Shown here: positions 35,411 through 44,831 of the stretch, piece by piece
How the letters are laid out: the number at the start of each line of letters is the position of its first letter
Numbering within the stretch: position 1 is the first letter of the stretch
Source: an uncultured Bacteroidales bacterium
Lineage (GTDB): Bacteria; Bacteroidota; Bacteroidia; Bacteroidales; UBA932
DNA: 64,000 bases
Direction of reading: 5' to 3'
NCBI GenBank assembly: GCA_944326325.1
Contig: CALVDQ010000008.1
Span: forward strand, 41,692-105,691
Notes under the pieces: model-generated
What the model saw: the letters and a program-made list of their open reading frames with translations, nothing else
Told to the model about the DNA's origin: nothing
Databases searched by the model: none
Made by a program: the position numbers and the translations under genes

Positions 35411-36334
35411 ATGAAGAACCCGGTGAACATATTCAGGCGCCTGAAGCGCTTCATTTCCGAAGATATCTGGAATCTGGATATCGGGGAATTCTCGCGTGCG
35501 AAAGCCAGGTTCATCAAGTACCTGAAGGTGCTCATCATCACCATCAAGACCTTCTCCGCGGAAAAGATAGGATTCCAGGCCGTGGCCCTGAGCTTCTTCG
35601 GCACAATGTCCGTGGTCCCGTTCCTGGCCGTTGTGTTCGCCATAACCGACGGCCTCGGGCTGGCAGACAAGCTCGAGACCCTGCTGTACTCATATTTCAG
35701 CAATTCGCAGGAAGCCATAAACATGGTCCTGGGTTTCGCCAACAACATCATAGACACCGCACAGTCCAGTGCCATGGGCCTGGTGAGCGCCCTGCTCTTC
35801 GTATGGCTCGTGTTCTGGATGATGATTTCGGTGGAAAGGGTCTTCAATAACGTCTGGAGGGTACGCAAGTCGCGCAACATCTTCAAGAGAGTTTCCTTCT
35901 ACATTGCCATCCTCCTGATAGCCCCTTTCGTGATAATGCTCTTCTTCTCGGGCTCCATAGTGTACAGCAACCTGCTCAAGGGAGTCGGGCTGGACATAGA
36001 TTATTTCGAGTCCATTGCCTCCGTCCTGGCCTGGATTCTCTTCTACATAGTCGCGGCACTCACCTTCTCGGCGATGTACAAGTTCATCCCGAATCACAAG
36101 GTACTGTATTCAAACGCTCTCAGAGCCTCCGCAATCTCGGCGCTGGCATTCACCGTACTGCAGTACCTGTACCTTGAGACACAGCTTTTCGTCACAAGGC
36201 TGAACATGGTCTACGGTGCCGTCGCGGCCATACCCCTTTTCATGTTCTGGATGAATTTCGGATGGTTCATCATACTCTTCGGGGCCGAACTGTCGTATGC
36301 CTACCAGAACGTGGACAACTACAACATCGAATAA
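35411..36334 (+). CDS. YihY/BrkB family inner-membrane protein
   Basis: 307-residue membrane protein with about six hydrophobic segments and the UPF0761/BrkB features: KIGFQAVALSFFGTMSVVPFLAVVFAI, VSALLFVWLVFWMM, RVFNNVWRVRKSRNIFKRVSFY and AVAAIPLFMFWMNFGWFIILFGAELSYAYQ. The family's function is not settled; once thought to be RNase BN, it is now seen as a possible transporter or flippase-like protein. GGTGAGG precedes the ATG. It sits between the thioesterase gene and the RelA/SpoT homologue, 13 nt before the latter. Confidence 0.88.
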   Translation: MKNPVNIFRRLKRFISEDIWNLDIGEFSRAKARFIKYLKVLIITIKTFSAEKIGFQAVALSFFGTMSVVPFLAVVFAITDGLGLADKLETLLYSYFSNSQEAINMVLGFANNIIDTAQSSAMGLVSALLFVWLVFWMMISVERVFNNVWRVRKSRNIFKRVSFYIAILLIAPFVIMLFFSGSIVYSNLLKGVGLDIDYFESIASVLAWILFYIVAALTFSAMYKFIPNHKVLYSNALRASAISALAFTVLQYLYLETQLFVTRLNMVYGAVAAIPLFMFWMNFGWFIILFGAELSYAYQNVDNYNIE

Positions 36335-36347
36335 AAACAACCGGAAT

Positions 36348-38573
36348 ATGCCTGTATCTGAATTTACCAAAGAAGACTTCGACATCATCGCCCGCGATTA
36401 TGCAGACCTCAAGGAGGCTGCCAGGAAACGCTGCGCCGACCAGAAAGAACTGGACATCGTGCAGAAAGCCTTCGATTTCGCCAACGAAGCCCACAAGGGA
36501 GTAAGACGCCGCTCCGGAGAACCTTATATCCTGCATCCGATAGCCGTGGCGAAGATCGTGGTCAGCAACATCGGACTGGGCTACAAGTCCATAGCCGCCG
36601 CCCTGCTGCATGACGTGGTGGAAGACACTGAATATACCGTAGAGGACATCAGCAACCTGTTCGGGGAAAAGATTGCCTCCCTCGTCGACGGACTTACCAA
36701 GATAAAGACGGTCCTGGACAACGAGGACAAGGCCGAGAAGAAGAGCATCCAGGCCGAGAACTTCAAGCGCATCCTTCTTACTCTCAACGACGATGTCAGG
36801 GTGGTGCTCATAAAGCTCGCCGACAGGCTGCACAACTGCAGGACCATAGAGTTCATGCCAGAGTACAAGCGGGACAAGATCCTGTCCGAGACCATGTTCA
36901 TCTTCATCCCCCTCGCCCACCGGCTCGGCCTGTACGAAGTGAAATCCGAGATGGAAGATATCTGGCTCAGGTACAAGGAGCCAGAGGCCTTCAACGAGAT
37001 CACGGAGAAGATAAACAGGAACATCTCCGACAAGGAAAAGGAGATAGACGAGTTCATAAAGCCCATTGAGGCCGCACTGAAAAAGGCGGGATTCGAATTC
37101 GAGATCCGGAAACGGGTGAAGACGCCTTATTCCATCTGGCACAAGATAGTGACCAAGGGCATCACCTTCGAGCAGATATATGACCTGTACGCCGTCCGCA
37201 TCATCTTCAATCCGGGACAATCCAGCACAAAGGACGCCGAAAGGGACCAGTGCTACCACGTATTCTCAATCATCACAGGCATATACAAATACAAGAGCGA
37301 CCGCATCAGGGACTGGGTGAAGCACCCCAAGAACAACGGCTATGAAGCCCTGCACTGCACCGTCATGAGCCATTCCGGCATCTGGATAGAGGTACAGATA
37401 CGTACCCAGAGGATGAACGACATCGCTGAGAAAGGCATCGCCGCACACTGGGCCTACAAGAAGGACGGATTCGTGAGCGAGAACGAGAGCGAAATGGACA
37501 AATGGATAAGCAAGGTGAAGGAAATCCTCGTCAACCCGGACGTCAACGCGCTCGAGCTTCTCGACATCATCCACAACGACCTCACGACCACGGACATCCT
37601 CGTCTTCACGCCTAAGGGGGAACAGAAAAGCATACAGAAAGGAGCCACGGCCCTCGACTTCGCCTACATGATACACACCGAGATAGGCAACAAGGCCATT
37701 GCCGCCAAAGTCAACATGAAGCTCGTGCCTCTGACCTACGTCCTGAGGTCCGGAGACCAGGTCGAGATCATCACTGCCGAGAACGAAAAGCCGAAACGCG
37801 CATGGCTGCAGTTTCTCGTGACAAGGAAGGCAAGGGGCATAGTCATAGACTATTTCAAGGGGGAACGCCAGGAAAGCATCAAGGTCGGCAGGAAAATGCT
37901 CGAGGAACAGCTCCAGGCGCTTGGCTTCAAGCTGACTGACAAGGTGGCCGACAAGCTCATGGAAGGCTACGAGATCTTCGAAGGGAACAGGGAAGAGCTT
38001 TACTTCCGCATCGGAGCCGGCATCCTGAAGCTGTCGAACCTGGACCAGATACTGAGGAAAGAAGATGACAAGCCAGGCAAGTGGTCGTTCCCGTGGTTCA
38101 AGAGCAAGGACAAGAAGGAAGGGAAATATGTCATCAACGACAAGAGCGACGGTACCTACAAATACGTGATAGCCAACTGCTGCAACCCTATTCCGGGAGA
38201 TCCTGTGGTAGGCTTCCTTGCCTCCGACGGCACCATTACCGTACACAAGAAATCCTGCAGTGTCGCCAACAGCATCGCCGCGAAGCACGGGGACCGCATC
38301 GTCAAGACACAGTGGGAGCAGGACGTGGACCAGTCCTTCCTTGTAAGGCTTTCCCTCAAAGGATATGACCGCATCGGAATAATAAACGAGATATCCAGAT
38401 ATATCTCACTCGTGATGAACGTAAACATGAGACGCATATATCTCAACACCGAAGACGAGGTATTCGACGGCTACATCGACCTTTACGTACATGACAAGGA
38501 TGATCTCGAAAGACTGATAAAAAGGCTGAACAAGATCGAAGGAATCCAGAGTGTCGTCCGCACCGACCTTTGA
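36348..38573 (+). CDS. relA: RelA/SpoT-family (p)ppGpp synthetase/hydrolase
   Basis: Long RSH protein of 741 residues. HD hydrolase domain (AALLHDVVEDTEYTVEDI, LVDGLTKI), synthetase domain (RVKTPYSIWHKI, YDLYAVRIIF, YEALHCTV), TGS (ILVFTPKGEQKSIQKGATALDFAY), a zinc-finger-like segment (CCNPIPGDPVVGF and HKKSC) and a C-terminal ACT domain (RLSLKGYDRIGIINEISRYIS). The HD motif is intact, so both hydrolysis and synthesis are plausible; this is the stringent-response regulator. The frame opens at 36297, but the ATG at 36348, after the BrkB stop, is the family start. Confidence 0.94.
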   Translation: MPVSEFTKEDFDIIARDYADLKEAARKRCADQKELDIVQKAFDFANEAHKGVRRRSGEPYILHPIAVAKIVVSNIGLGYKSIAAALLHDVVEDTEYTVEDISNLFGEKIASLVDGLTKIKTVLDNEDKAEKKSIQAENFKRILLTLNDDVRVVLIKLADRLHNCRTIEFMPEYKRDKILSETMFIFIPLAHRLGLYEVKSEMEDIWLRYKEPEAFNEITEKINRNISDKEKEIDEFIKPIEAALKKAGFEFEIRKRVKTPYSIWHKIVTKGITFEQIYDLYAVRIIFNPGQSSTKDAERDQCYHVFSIITGIYKYKSDRIRDWVKHPKNNGYEALHCTVMSHSGIWIEVQIRTQRMNDIAEKGIAAHWAYKKDGFVSENESEMDKWISKVKEILVNPDVNALELLDIIHNDLTTTDILVFTPKGEQKSIQKGATALDFAYMIHTEIGNKAIAAKVNMKLVPLTYVLRSGDQVEIITAENEKPKRAWLQFLVTRKARGIVIDYFKGERQESIKVGRKMLEEQLQALGFKLTDKVADKLMEGYEIFEGNREELYFRIGAGILKLSNLDQILRKEDDKPGKWSFPWFKSKDKKEGKYVINDKSDGTYKYVIANCCNPIPGDPVVGFLASDGTITVHKKSCSVANSIAAKHGDRIVKTQWEQDVDQSFLVRLSLKGYDRIGIINEISRYISLVMNVNMRRIYLNTEDEVFDGYIDLYVHDKDDLERLIKRLNKIEGIQSVVRTDL

Positions 38574-38615
38574 CTTTTTTTCTACAAGCGGTGCCGAAAA
38601 TCTGGAATTTATGTG

Positions 38616-38623
38616 TAAGTTTG
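38616..38623 (+). promoter_or_regulatory. Promoter element of the Ig-like lipoprotein gene
   Basis: TAAGTTTG (TAnnTTTG) ends only 4 nt before the ATG at 38628. The mRNA would have almost no leader. Confidence 0.5.
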
Positions 38624-38627
38624 CAGA

Positions 38628-40424
38628 ATGAAAACGATTCTATCGCAATATCTGCCGCTTGCTGCCGTGGTAGTTGCAATCGGCGTGCTGGTATTTTCCC
38701 CATCCTGCGCAAACACCACCACTCCTCCGAGCGGCGGGCCTAAAGATACCATTCCCCCGGTCCTGGTGAAATACTACCCGATGCGCGGGGATACAATGAT
38801 AGCTACCCACAAGACACAGCTGTCCATGACGTTCGATGAATTCGTCGTCGTAAAGGACGTGCAGAGCCTCTTCCTCTCCCCTCCTCTGGAAAAAGCACCG
38901 AAATACAGGATCCGGGGGAAGAGCGTGATCGTCTATTTCGAGTCCGACCTCGACTCCAACAAGACCTATGTCCTCGATGTGACCAACGCCATCGCCGATA
39001 ACAATGAAGGCAACATGTATCCTGGCTATGCCATGGTGTTCTCCACCGGAAGGCATCTGGACTCCATGATGATAAACGGGGTTGTACAGGACTGCAATAC
39101 CCTGATGCCGGTAAAGGGGGCCACAGTGATGCTATACAAGGACCACAGCGACTCTGCCATATTCAAGAAACGTCCTGACGCGGCCATAAAGACCGATGAC
39201 TGGGGCTATTTCTGTCTCAGGAACATCCAGGACACCGTCTACAGGATGTACGCCATCATGGACATGAACAACAACAACATATACGAGGCCGACAACGAGC
39301 AGGTGGCTTTCGTCGACACCCTCGTACGCCCGTCCATAAAGGTGAACGACTCGCTTCCGGAACTTAAGAAATATCTGATGACCGATACGGTGGCCTGCCT
39401 CGCAAGGAAGACCGAATACGAGCTGAACATGTTCAAGGAAGTTCCGTCGAAACAGATGATCGTCAACAAGGAAAGGCTCGGGGAAAGGACCGCCTACATC
39501 ACTTTCATGGCCCCTTATGCAAAGATTGACTCCATCTGGATGACCGGAATCCCTGCCGAAAAGCTCATCACCCAGTTCAATCTGGAACAGGATAGTCTTG
39601 AAATCTGGGTAAACGACCCGAAACCGCTTCCGGATACGCTGTTCCTGAACGTGGACTATCTGAAGACCGACACCCTCGGCAATCTTGTTCCGACGGTCGA
39701 GGAGATCAAGCTGAGCAAACCGCGCCAGACGGCTGTGGCCAAGAGTTCGCGCAAGGACATAAAGAAAGAGGACACAACCACGGTCTTCACCATTGACGCC
39801 AAACCTGAAAACATAGAGCAGTACGGCTTCGTGATAGAATTCAAGTATCCTCTTGTACAGTCGGCGTTCGATTCCCTCGAATTCCGGTACGTCAACCCCA
39901 AACAGCAGGAATTTACGGATACCTACACGGTGGAGCAGGACAGCCTTAATCTAAGGAAATATATCGTGAGGCCGTCCGGCAAGCTTCTTCCGGGATACGA
40001 ATACATACTGAAGGTCCCTCACCGCAAGTTCGTGGACATAAACGGATTCTTCAACGACAGTTCGGAAGTGAAGGTGACCCTGCCGAACGATGACAAGCTC
40101 AGTTCGTTGAGCCTTGTGCTCAGCGATGTCAGGAACAAGTATATAGTTGACATGCTCAACGAGAAAAGAGACCAGACCATACGTTCCTTCACCATAGACA
40201 CCGACACTACCCTGCTCTTCCCATACATCAAGGCCGGAAAATACTCCATAAGGCTGACAGAAGACATAAACCGCAACGGGCTCGTTGATACCGGCAACCT
40301 TCTGGAGCATAAACAGCCGGAAAAAGTGAAATTCTACAAGCTGGAGGACGGAAACACCCTGATTGACATCCCTGAAATGACGGAACTCGAGCAGACCATC
40401 GATGTAGGGGAACTTTTCAGATAA
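38628..40424 (+). CDS. Ig-like domain lipoprotein (SbsA-type)
   Basis: 598-residue protein with signal peptide and lipobox at Cys27 (VFSPSCANTTTPPSGGPKDTIPPVL). That opening and the following ~100 residues (MTFDEFVVVKDVQS, LEKAPKYRIRGKSVIVYF, AIADNNEGN) match the SbsA-type Ig-like proteins conserved across Bacteroidota. A carboxypeptidase-regulatory-like beta module may follow (VKGATVMLYKDHSDSA, YRMYAIMDMNNN). Role unknown; probably periplasmic or on the outer membrane. The next gene, a beta-barrel protein, starts 14 nt downstream. Confidence 0.82.
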   Translation: MKTILSQYLPLAAVVVAIGVLVFSPSCANTTTPPSGGPKDTIPPVLVKYYPMRGDTMIATHKTQLSMTFDEFVVVKDVQSLFLSPPLEKAPKYRIRGKSVIVYFESDLDSNKTYVLDVTNAIADNNEGNMYPGYAMVFSTGRHLDSMMINGVVQDCNTLMPVKGATVMLYKDHSDSAIFKKRPDAAIKTDDWGYFCLRNIQDTVYRMYAIMDMNNNNIYEADNEQVAFVDTLVRPSIKVNDSLPELKKYLMTDTVACLARKTEYELNMFKEVPSKQMIVNKERLGERTAYITFMAPYAKIDSIWMTGIPAEKLITQFNLEQDSLEIWVNDPKPLPDTLFLNVDYLKTDTLGNLVPTVEEIKLSKPRQTAVAKSSRKDIKKEDTTTVFTIDAKPENIEQYGFVIEFKYPLVQSAFDSLEFRYVNPKQQEFTDTYTVEQDSLNLRKYIVRPSGKLLPGYEYILKVPHRKFVDINGFFNDSSEVKVTLPNDDKLSSLSLVLSDVRNKYIVDMLNEKRDQTIRSFTIDTDTTLLFPYIKAGKYSIRLTEDINRNGLVDTGNLLEHKQPEKVKFYKLEDGNTLIDIPEMTELEQTIDVGELFR

Positions 40425-40438
40425 AACAGCAGGCCGAA

Positions 40439-41422
40439 ATGGACAAAATGAAAAAGACAGCATATTATATCGCAGCATCCGCCGCAACCCTCTTCTGTCT
40501 TGCCTGCCCGGAGGCCGGGGCGCAACTGCCCCAGGGTCTGTCCGTCGAAGAGGACAGCCGGGAGCCCCAGGTTACGGTACAGGCACGCGACACTACGTTC
40601 GTAGACGGTATCGACATCGAGATCGCGAACATAGACTCGCTCAGCAACAGCTACCTTGACAGTCTCGACTTAAGCAAGGATATACCTATCAACGACTACA
40701 CGATGATAGGCATCCAGGGAGGTGTAGGCATCAGCCAGGTCAGCTGGAACCCTACCATGCAGCAACGGTTCCGCTTCGTCCCCTATAACTTCGGATTCCT
40801 GTACACACGATACGGCAAGATGTTCGGATATATGCCATATTTCGGCATCCAGGCAGGGGTCTTCTTTGCCCAGGAAGGTTACCAGTTCGAGGAGGATGAC
40901 GAAGGCTACACCCCCACCCTTGAAGGCGCTACCGGAGCTGTGATGAATGTCGTGGAAGTCCCTGTGATGGCCCACTGCCATTTCGATTTCTGGAAAATGA
41001 AGCTCATGGTAAACCTCGGGCTTTTCGGAGGCTACCGTCTCAGTATCAGCCGTTTCGGCGACGGAGTCGCGGACAATGTAAGGAATTCTTTCCTGGACAC
41101 GGACCTGAGGTGGGACTACGGCATCAAGGGCGGGGCGGGATTCGCCTTCGTGTTTGATCCCCTTGAGATTCACTTCACAGCCATGTACAAACACTCTTTC
41201 GGCTCCCTGTACAAGCCGGACTATTACAGCCAGTATTATTACAGGTATGCCTACCCGGCCAACTTCATATTCTCGGTAGGAGTCCATTTCCAGCTCACCA
41301 AAAGGGTCGGAAAGACGAAGCACCAGCTCAGGCGCGAGGCAAGGGAGCATCTCGGCCTGATAAAGACGATACAGTCAGAAATCCCTGCCGGAAACGATAC
41401 CCAGGCGGAACAGATAGAATAA
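40439..41422 (+). CDS. Outer-membrane beta-barrel protein
   Basis: 327-residue protein with a signal peptide (MKKTAYYIAASAATLFCLACPEAGAQ) and a disordered acidic segment (about 30-85), then repeated amphipathic strands (MIGIQGGVGISQVSW, GFLYTRYGKMFGYMPYFGIQAGVFFAQEGY in two pieces, VMAHCHFDFWKMKLMVNLGLFGGY) like PorT-type Bacteroidota barrels. The last strands are followed by a polar tail. An internal ATG at 40448 is an alternative start. It is co-transcribed with the lipoprotein and ispG. Confidence 0.75.
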   Translation: MDKMKKTAYYIAASAATLFCLACPEAGAQLPQGLSVEEDSREPQVTVQARDTTFVDGIDIEIANIDSLSNSYLDSLDLSKDIPINDYTMIGIQGGVGISQVSWNPTMQQRFRFVPYNFGFLYTRYGKMFGYMPYFGIQAGVFFAQEGYQFEEDDEGYTPTLEGATGAVMNVVEVPVMAHCHFDFWKMKLMVNLGLFGGYRLSISRFGDGVADNVRNSFLDTDLRWDYGIKGGAGFAFVFDPLEIHFTAMYKHSFGSLYKPDYYSQYYYRYAYPANFIFSVGVHFQLTKRVGKTKHQLRREAREHLGLIKTIQSEIPAGNDTQAEQIE

Positions 41423-41426
41423 TGCC

Positions 41427-42764
41427 ATGAAAACAAGAGAAGTAAAAGTCGGTAATGTTGTCATCGGAGGCGGGAACCCCATCGTGGTCCAGACCATGTG
41501 CAACACTCACACCTCGGATATAGACGCCTCTGTCAGGCAATGTATCGGACTGTATGAGGCTGGAGCGGAAATTATAAGGCTGACGGTCCCGTCCATGGGA
41601 GATGTAGCCGCCTTCGCTGAAATCAGGAGACAGCTCAGGTCCAGGGGAATCGGAGTGCCGCTCGTTGCCGATGTCCACTTTTCTCCGGAAATAGCCATAG
41701 CCGCGGCTGCAGTAGCTGACAAGGTCCGCATAAATCCCGGCAATTTCCATAAGGATCATGCCACTGCGTGCAGCCAGTTCACCAGACTCGTATCCGTATG
41801 CAAAGAGCATGGCACCGCGATCAGGATTGGACTGAACCACGGCTCCCTCGGGGAGAGGATCACGACACTGTATGGCAACACTCCCCTGGCCATGAAGGAA
41901 GCTGCCATGGAATGGATAGGGCTCTGCCTCCAGAACGGGTTCATGGATGTGGTCGTCTCACTGAAAGCAAGCAACACAATAGTCATGGTAGAGGCATACA
42001 GGCTGCTCGCAAAGGCCATGGAGGAAAGGGATGCAGCCTTCCCCCTGCATCTGGGAGTCACTGAAGCAGGGAACGGGGATTCAGGAAGGATGAAATCCGC
42101 GGCAGGCATCTCGGCCCTGCTCTCGGAAGGCATCGGGGATACGATAAGAGTCTCTCTTACGGAGGACCCGGTAAACGAGATACCTGTGGCCCGGTATCTT
42201 TCGGACAGGTACGGGCACAGGCTGCATTCTTCTCTGTGCACCCTTTCCACAACGGAAGGCAAGGCAGTGGCGACCTACGACGCGCCTTCAAGGGAAAGGC
42301 TTCTGCTGGACCTTTCATGTGATTTCGGCAGGATGCTTCTTGACAGAAAGATCGACGAAGTGGAGCTGCACGGATGCTACGCCGGGAAGGACGGCGCGAA
42401 AATACGCCTTGACGGCACGGAAGAAGCCGGTTACCTCGTAGATGAACTCATGCAGGCCACCCGCCGACGTTTCTACAGACCGGAATATGTAGCCTGCCCT
42501 GGATGCGGACGTACCATGTACAACCTTGAGGAGACCTTAAATGAAGTGAAAAGGCGGACATCCCACCTGAAAGGAATTGTCATCGCCGTGATGGGCTGTA
42601 TCGTAAACGGCCCCGGAGAAATGGCCGACGCGGACTGGGGATATGTAGGGGAAGGCAGCCGCAAGGTCACCATCTACAGGAAAAAGACCCCCGTAGCCAG
42701 GCACGTGCCGGAAGAAGAGGCCATAGACAGACTGCTGGAACTAATTTCCGCTTCCGGAGCGTGA
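41427..42764 (+). CDS. ispG: 4-hydroxy-3-methylbut-2-en-1-yl diphosphate synthase IspG (shortened insert)
   Basis: Penultimate enzyme of the MEP isoprenoid pathway. N-terminal TIM barrel (VQTMCNTHTSDIDASVRQC, LVADVHFSPEIAI, VRINPGNF, LGVTEAGNGDSGRMKSA) and C-terminal 4Fe-4S domain (VACPGCGRTMYNLEETL, VMGCIVNGPGEMADADWG). Between them lie ~100 residues (about 270-370) instead of the ~230-250-residue A* insert of typical Bacteroidota/plant enzymes; total 445. It starts 4 nt after the barrel gene and its end overlaps the convergent CNNM gene by 24 nt. Confidence 0.9.
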   Translation: MKTREVKVGNVVIGGGNPIVVQTMCNTHTSDIDASVRQCIGLYEAGAEIIRLTVPSMGDVAAFAEIRRQLRSRGIGVPLVADVHFSPEIAIAAAAVADKVRINPGNFHKDHATACSQFTRLVSVCKEHGTAIRIGLNHGSLGERITTLYGNTPLAMKEAAMEWIGLCLQNGFMDVVVSLKASNTIVMVEAYRLLAKAMEERDAAFPLHLGVTEAGNGDSGRMKSAAGISALLSEGIGDTIRVSLTEDPVNEIPVARYLSDRYGHRLHSSLCTLSTTEGKAVATYDAPSRERLLLDLSCDFGRMLLDRKIDEVELHGCYAGKDGAKIRLDGTEEAGYLVDELMQATRRRFYRPEYVACPGCGRTMYNLEETLNEVKRRTSHLKGIVIAVMGCIVNGPGEMADADWGYVGEGSRKVTIYRKKTPVARHVPEEEAIDRLLELISASGA

Positions 42765-44069
42765 ATCCTGACCTGACTCCGTAATCTGAAGAGCCTCAGG
42801 CTTCTCCTTCTTGACAATCACCTTGTCGATACGGGCGCCGTCCATGTCCACCACCTCGAACTGGAAGTCGCGCCAGGTCACCTTTTCACCGGCGACAGGC
42901 ATATGGTCCAGCTCATCGAGAATAAGTCCGGCTACAGTCGTATACTCGAAATCCTCCATGGAATCCTCTATATCAAAATGCCTGAGGAAGTCGTACATCG
43001 GACACATTCCGTCCACGAGCCAGCCGTCATTCCCGCCTCTTGCGACTATGTCCGGCTCCTCATGGTCGTCATTTATATTCCCGACAAGCGCTTCCATGAT
43101 ATCCTTCAGCGTGATGATGCCGGAACATGAACCGAACTCGTCGCACACCAGGGCGCGGCTTATCTTCTTTTCCTTCATCTGTTCGAGGACAGTATAGACA
43201 TTCATGTTCTCATGGAAATAGACCGGTTCCTTCATCATTTTCCTGATGTCGAACCCTTCCTTGCCGATATTCAGGACATACTCCTTCAGGGAAAGCACTC
43301 CTACCACATGGTCGAGGTCGTCATCCACTACCGGATATTCCTCGAATATGTTCCCTTCGATCGTCTCCCGTATCTCGGCCTCAGTCATCTCAAGGCTCAG
43401 CCATACGATATCCGCACGCAATGTCATTATGGTGCTGACCTTCAGGTCTCCCAGTGCGAATACCCTTTCCACGAGGTCCTGTTCAACCTGGGACACCTCC
43501 CCTTCGTCCGTACCTTCCTGGATGATGGACTTGATCTCTTCTTCCGTAACCTTCGTTTCCTGGTATCTTATGCCCAGCATCTTCACAATCAATGCCGTAG
43601 TCTTGGCAAGCAGCCATACGAACGGAGCCGCGACAAGGGATATGAACTTCATGGGGCCGGCCACTATCTTGGAGACCTTTTCCGATGCGCTCATGGCTAT
43701 CCTCTTCGGGACAAGTTCGCCGAATATCAGAGTCAGGAACATCACCAGCACGACTATGATGGTCTGGGCCAGGGCAGACGCCGCCTTCGCCGCCATCCCC
43801 GCATCCTGCAGCAGGGCCGAGAACTCGGCTGCAATCTTGTTGCCTGAAAATATACCCGTAAGGATACCTATGAGGGTAATCCCGACCTGAACGGCCGAAA
43901 GGAACCTGTCCGGATCCTGGGCGAGCCCGAGTGCAGTCCTTGCTGCCTTGCTGCCCTTGTTTGCATCTGCCTGAAGACTGGATTTCCTTGCTGAGATGAT
44001 GGCTATCTCGGACATTGCGAACACGCCGTTAAGAAGTATCAGCAGGAGTATAATAAATATTTCTTCCAT
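42741..44069 (-). CDS. CNNM/CorC-type hemolysin-family membrane protein
   Basis: 442 residues: a CNNM transmembrane domain (about 1-190, with LLILLNGVFAMSEIAIISARKS and GELVPKRIAMS), two CBS domains (about 200-330; IMTLRADIVWLSLEMTEAEI, VVGVLSLKEYVLNI, RALVCDEFGSCSGIITLKDIMEALVGNI) and a CorC-HlyC C-terminal domain (TVAGLILDELDHMPVAGEKVTW). Probably a Mg2+/Co2+ transport or efflux protein. It starts 1 nt after psd, so the two share a transcript. A polar tail of ~20 residues overlaps ispG on the other strand. Confidence 0.9.
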   Translation of the reverse strand: MEEIFIILLLILLNGVFAMSEIAIISARKSSLQADANKGSKAARTALGLAQDPDRFLSAVQVGITLIGILTGIFSGNKIAAEFSALLQDAGMAAKAASALAQTIIVVLVMFLTLIFGELVPKRIAMSASEKVSKIVAGPMKFISLVAAPFVWLLAKTTALIVKMLGIRYQETKVTEEEIKSIIQEGTDEGEVSQVEQDLVERVFALGDLKVSTIMTLRADIVWLSLEMTEAEIRETIEGNIFEEYPVVDDDLDHVVGVLSLKEYVLNIGKEGFDIRKMMKEPVYFHENMNVYTVLEQMKEKKISRALVCDEFGSCSGIITLKDIMEALVGNINDDHEEPDIVARGGNDGWLVDGMCPMYDFLRHFDIEDSMEDFEYTTVAGLILDELDHMPVAGEKVTWRDFQFEVVDMDGARIDKVIVKKEKPEALQITESGQDSRSGSGN

Positions 44070-44070
44070 A

Positions 44071-44730
44071 TTATTTTCCGTTCAGCTCCGCTATGACCGT
44101 CTCACAAGCACGGACCTCTTCACCGATCCGGACCTTGATGTCCGCATCCAATGGCAGGTACATGTCAATGCGCGAGCCGAATTTGATTATTCCGCATTGT
44201 TCTCCCCTCGTTTCCAGGTTGCCGACCTCGGCATAGCACTCTATCCTGCGGCAGAAAGTGCCTGCAAGCTGTTTGAAGAAGACTTCCCCGTAATCGTTGC
44301 GGATGCCGGTGGAAGTGTGCTCGTTGAGTTCGGAAGCCTTCGGCAGGAAAGCCAGGAAATATTTTCCGGGATGATATCTGTAGTATGTGACTTCACCGTC
44401 CATAGGCCAGAAATTCACATGGACGTTGAAAAAATCCATATAGATGGAGACCTGCATACATTCCCTCTTGAGATACTCCGGCTCGTAGACCTTGTCGAGA
44501 ACGACTATTTCGCCGTCGGCAACAGCAGTGACGATATTGTCTCCGCCCGGTTTGTGACGCGACGGAACCCTGAAAAAGAAGATAACGAAACCCATGAAGA
44601 ATACAATGAGGGCCAGCAGAGGAAAAGAGATGTACAGGCAACTTATAAAATGCAGGATCAGAAAGATCAGCAAGATACAAATCGCCCACACACTAAGGAT
44701 TATCCTCCGTCCGCCTCTATGTATAGTCAT
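44071..44730 (-). CDS. psd: Phosphatidylserine decarboxylase (short, pyruvoyl-dependent)
   Basis: 219-residue archaeal-type Psd. Two N-terminal transmembrane segments (SVWAICILLIFLILHFISCLY and PLLALIVFFMGFVIFFF) are followed by VTAVADGEIVVLDKVYE, the HVNFWPMDGEVTYYRYHPGKY core and the autocleavage motif GIIKFGSRIDMYLPL, where the Ser of GSR becomes the pyruvoyl group. It makes phosphatidylethanolamine. It lies near cdsA, which supplies CDP-diacylglycerol, but has its own promoter. Confidence 0.93.
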   Translation of the reverse strand: MTIHRGGRRIILSVWAICILLIFLILHFISCLYISFPLLALIVFFMGFVIFFFRVPSRHKPGGDNIVTAVADGEIVVLDKVYEPEYLKRECMQVSIYMDFFNVHVNFWPMDGEVTYYRYHPGKYFLAFLPKASELNEHTSTGIRNDYGEVFFKQLAGTFCRRIECYAEVGNLETRGEQCGIIKFGSRIDMYLPLDADIKVRIGEEVRACETVIAELNGK

Positions 44731-44753
44731 AATGAGTAGTAGTTATCAAACTG

Positions 44754-44785
44754 CAAATTTAGAAACTGTTTTGAAATTTTTCAAA
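44754..44785 (-). promoter_or_regulatory. Extended promoter upstream of psd
   Basis: Minus strand: TTTG at -33 (44785-44782), a 20-nt spacer, TAAATTTG (44761-44754) matching TAnnTTTG. The spacer contains TTGAAAAATTTCAA, a dyad. The whole stretch is nearly the same as at 22494-22525. Confidence 0.7.
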
Positions 44786-44831
44786 AATTCTTTCATTCGT
44801 CTCCATATACAGGCATTCACGGCAACGGGTT

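Noticed and set aside
37266..38288. 340-residue frame antisense to the RelA/SpoT gene
   Set aside because: Shadow frame; no start context or motif.
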